Origin: Aphanomyces cochlioides
Lineage: Eukaryota; Oomycota; Saprolegniomycetes; Saprolegniales; Verrucalvaceae
Direction: 5' to 3'
DNA: 64,000 bases
Assembly: GCA_019828595.1 (NCBI GenBank)
Contig: JAHQRK010000016.1
Coordinates: 124,001 to 188,000 of the forward strand
Of the stretch, positions 61,727 to 64,000 are shown piece by piece (position 1 is the stretch's first letter; each line of letters begins with the position of its first letter). Made by a program: the position numbers and the translations under genes. The notes under the pieces are model-generated. The model was not told the DNA's origin and did no database searches. It saw nothing but the letters and a program-made list of their open reading frames with translations.

Positions 61727-61799
61727 ATTGGGTGGATACGCGATTTTACAAGCACGAGCCGACAGTTTGTACTACAACAATGCTCAAAGGTACGTTGCT

Positions 61800-64000
61800 C
61801 GACCAATATGCTTGAAATTCTGGCCTTTGTAGGGATATCCAATTACGCTCGTATCCGACCTGCAGCTGCGTTTGATAGATCTAGAACATTTCTGTCAATC
61901 TCGGCTTTTAGTCGTGAACACCACGAAATGATGTTGTCAGACGTCGCTGATCTGGATCGCGACCACTCAGAAGACGAGACAAAGGATGTAGACGACGGAT
62001 TCGAAGATGCCTCCAGCTCTGACGACGATTTCACGGAGTACGTTGAACGATCGTGGAAAAAAATGACGACACCACGCCGGAGCACGTTGAGGAACTTCAA
62101 AATGTGAAGTGGGAGATGGTGTTCAATGCTCTGGTCCACAAGATTTATTTGTCCATGACGATGATGTGACGCCACCAGAAGAGTTGAAAGTGAAAGCCAA
62201 GTTTGAGGGGTTGTTTGAAAATCCCGTCAAAGGTTTGCTCGCTCAATGATCTATTCTCTAAATATCACCCAGGCTTTTTAGGCATAATGCCACTGGACTG
62301 TTGGCGACAGGTTCTCCTCATGACAAACAAGAACGCACACAAACAGCGGGAGGCAAGTAGTCGTGGTCATGTTGGTGGCCGTCCATTTGTGTGTGATTTC
62401 AGTCTTGGGGAGATGATGAAATTCATTGGAATTCTGATCATGATGAGCGTGGTTCGCGCTGGCGAATACAGACTGTACTGGCAAGACCCAGAGCGGCTTT
62501 CCTTCTTCCTGCCAGGTGCAATTTTTGCATACTTACACGAACGCCACTTATCCTTTCGTAGGAGGAACGACAATAAGGTCTATCATGACGATTGATCGGT
62601 TTAAAGCTCTCCGTGCTTGTCTTACATTCAATGACGTTCGAACTGAGGACGATCCCTTATGGCGCCTTCGACCGCTCATCAATCTGCTGAAACCCTCATT
62701 TAAGTTGTTTGTGATTGCTGGTCGAGACATCTCTGTAGATGAAGCGTCCATTCCATGCCGCTCATCTCACGCTCGCTCGCTCATAGTCTACAATCCGATG
62801 AAGCCGCTGGGTAAATATCACTTTCGAATTTACACTGCGGCCTGTGCTACAAGTTGGTATGTTCATGACTTTAAAGTGCATGCCAAGGCTTCTTCGACAT
62901 TCGACACGCCAAACGATGTGGGGACAGAAAACGAAGACAGCAATATGAACGACAGCCATGCCAACGAGAAACATCGGGACAATTCTGTCGAAGTTGTCAA
63001 GCCCAGCACACTTCAACAGCATGTCTTGGATATCACGAAGCATTGGACAAGTGAGTTTCAAATCATTCTGAATGACCATGCATGTAGATTCGAAGAGAGT
63101 CATCAATTTGGAGAATTTCTACACATCCGTTCAGCTGTGCATTTCACTGGCGTCGAAAGGAATGTATTGCCGAGGCACTGTGCGATCGAATCGTGCTCAC
63201 ACTCCTCGTTTTGCTCTATTCAAGAAACATGAAGTACATCAGTATGCCAGAGGGCTCAGTCGCGAGCATATGCAACGCGACCATGGCATTGTTGCTCTTT
63301 CGTGGCTTGATGGCAATGTTGTCAACTTTCTAAGCACTGCAGATGGGACTGGGGAGACGGTGGTGTTACGACGGGTTGGAAAATAAGTCTGTCGACAAGG
63401 CTGATCTATTCATCTAATTGTCAATGATTTAGCCGACGACACGAGCAACCTTGTCTTCAAAATGTCAAAAATTACAACAAGTACATGCAAGGCGTGGACC
63501 GCCATGATAACATCCGGGAACGATTTTCAATTGCAAAAGGGGTGAGTTTCAAGAAATGGTATCGAAAACTTGCGTTCGCTTTGGTTGATATTGCACTGGC
63601 CAACACATATGTACTGTGGTCGAAGTATGACATCGTGCGACGGAGGGATGCACACATGCACTTTCATCAGACCCTCGCAAAGCAACTTATGTTTGAGATT
63701 GACTGGAATAGGTAGATCCAATAGTTTTGATTGATCTAACCTTTCAAGCTTTTCTGACGACGCAGCAGTTGCATTTTAAGCTGAGCCAATGCCCCACGAA
63801 TTGGTCCAAGAAGACGGAATAAATGACGTTCAACCTCCATTGCAACCAAGCCCACAGACGGCCATTCGACTTCCCCATGCTGCCTCGCCTTGCGATCGGG
63901 GTATCGACAGCAAAGACAAATATCCCAACAAGAACAAGCGACTTTGTTGTGTGTGTCTGTGGCAGCGTGGTGACAAGGTAAAATACAAGAATGTCCATCT
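61800..64000 (+). mobile_element. PiggyBac-like transposase element, open at the right edge
   Basis: Exons can be joined in phase across introns near 62236-62275, 62514-62561, 63051-63088 and 63342-63440. An acidic N-terminal region (DDGFEDASSSDDDFTEYVE) leads to piggyBac motifs: MPLDCWRQVLLMTNKNAH, MTIDRFKALRACLTFND, DISVDEASI with the first catalytic Asp, NLENFYTSVQL, RGTVRSNRA, VALSWLDGNVVNF with the third Asp, and YNKYMQGVDRHDN. At the position of the second Asp (DNxYTS in most members) this copy has Glu. The last 110 bases read as a Cys-rich C-terminus (KRLCCVCLWQRGDK). The joining near 62100 and 63715-63790 is unresolved. Terminal inverted repeats and TTAA ends were not located. Confidence 0.78.

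Noticed and set aside
61800..63500. PiggyBac gene read as heavily frameshifted.
   Set aside because: Most frame changes coincide with in-phase GT-AG introns that restore family motifs, so it is described as intron-containing with a few unresolved joins.

Overview
The window looks like nuclear DNA of an oomycete, most likely a saprolegnian water mould. The evidence is short GT-AG introns (mostly 38-60 nt) in nearly every gene, tightly packed genes on both strands, and the standard code. The families also fit: a small FYVE protein, giant CUB/EGF/beta-helix membrane proteins, IPT/TIG giants, and Crypton and piggyBac elements. Genus and species cannot be fixed from the sequence alone. No rRNA, tRNA, CRISPR array or bacterial operon was recognised.

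Layout. 0.3-5.5 kb: a decayed cluster of F-box/leucine-rich-repeat genes (four copies or fragments, both strands) with a SANT-like ORF between them. 6.3-7.7 kb: a secreted, membrane-anchored CHAP amidase-like protein and a convergent FYVE protein. 8.7-13.0 kb: a dead gypsy-type retroelement (minus strand) with a chromodomain and no reverse transcriptase core. 13.5-14.3 kb: an RMDN-like TPR gene. 15.3-28.5 kb: a 15-exon gene predicted to encode 4206 residues, with signal peptide, CUB/EGF/laminin-G-like ectodomain, parallel beta-helix, Cys-rich module and about seven membrane helices. 29.1-31.2 kb: a SAM-TIR-armadillo protein. 31.5-32.7 kb: a YeeE/YedE-type sulfur-compound transporter with spliceosomal introns. 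34.1-37.4 kb: two minus-strand genes, an LRR protein with a C-terminal membrane segment and a low-complexity protein. 37.9-40.7 kb: an inverted, 5'-truncated pseudogene copy of the 3' end of the giant receptor gene. 41.0-41.9 kb: a DUF347-type membrane protein. 42.6-56.3 kb: a giant gene with about two dozen IPT/TIG modules and a C2 domain. 56.6-58.3 kb: an ankyrin gene with one repeat per exon. 58.6-60.6 kb: a Crypton with one internal stop. 61.8-64.0 kb: a piggyBac-like element running off the right edge.

Gene models were checked by splice phase. Summed exon lengths are exact codon multiples for the giant receptor (12621 nt), SAM-TIR-ARM (2019 nt), LRR (1497 nt), low-complexity (1320 nt), YeeE (1077 nt), RMDN (687 nt) and Crypton (1836 nt) models. 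Domain names come from motif reading, not from database searches.

No single pathway links the genes. The themes are surface sensing or adhesion (giant receptor and its dead copy), possible NAD-consuming TIR signalling, sulfur-compound uptake, possibly flagellum-associated scaffolds (LRR and IPT/TIG proteins, inferred only), and repeated mobile-element activity at both ends.
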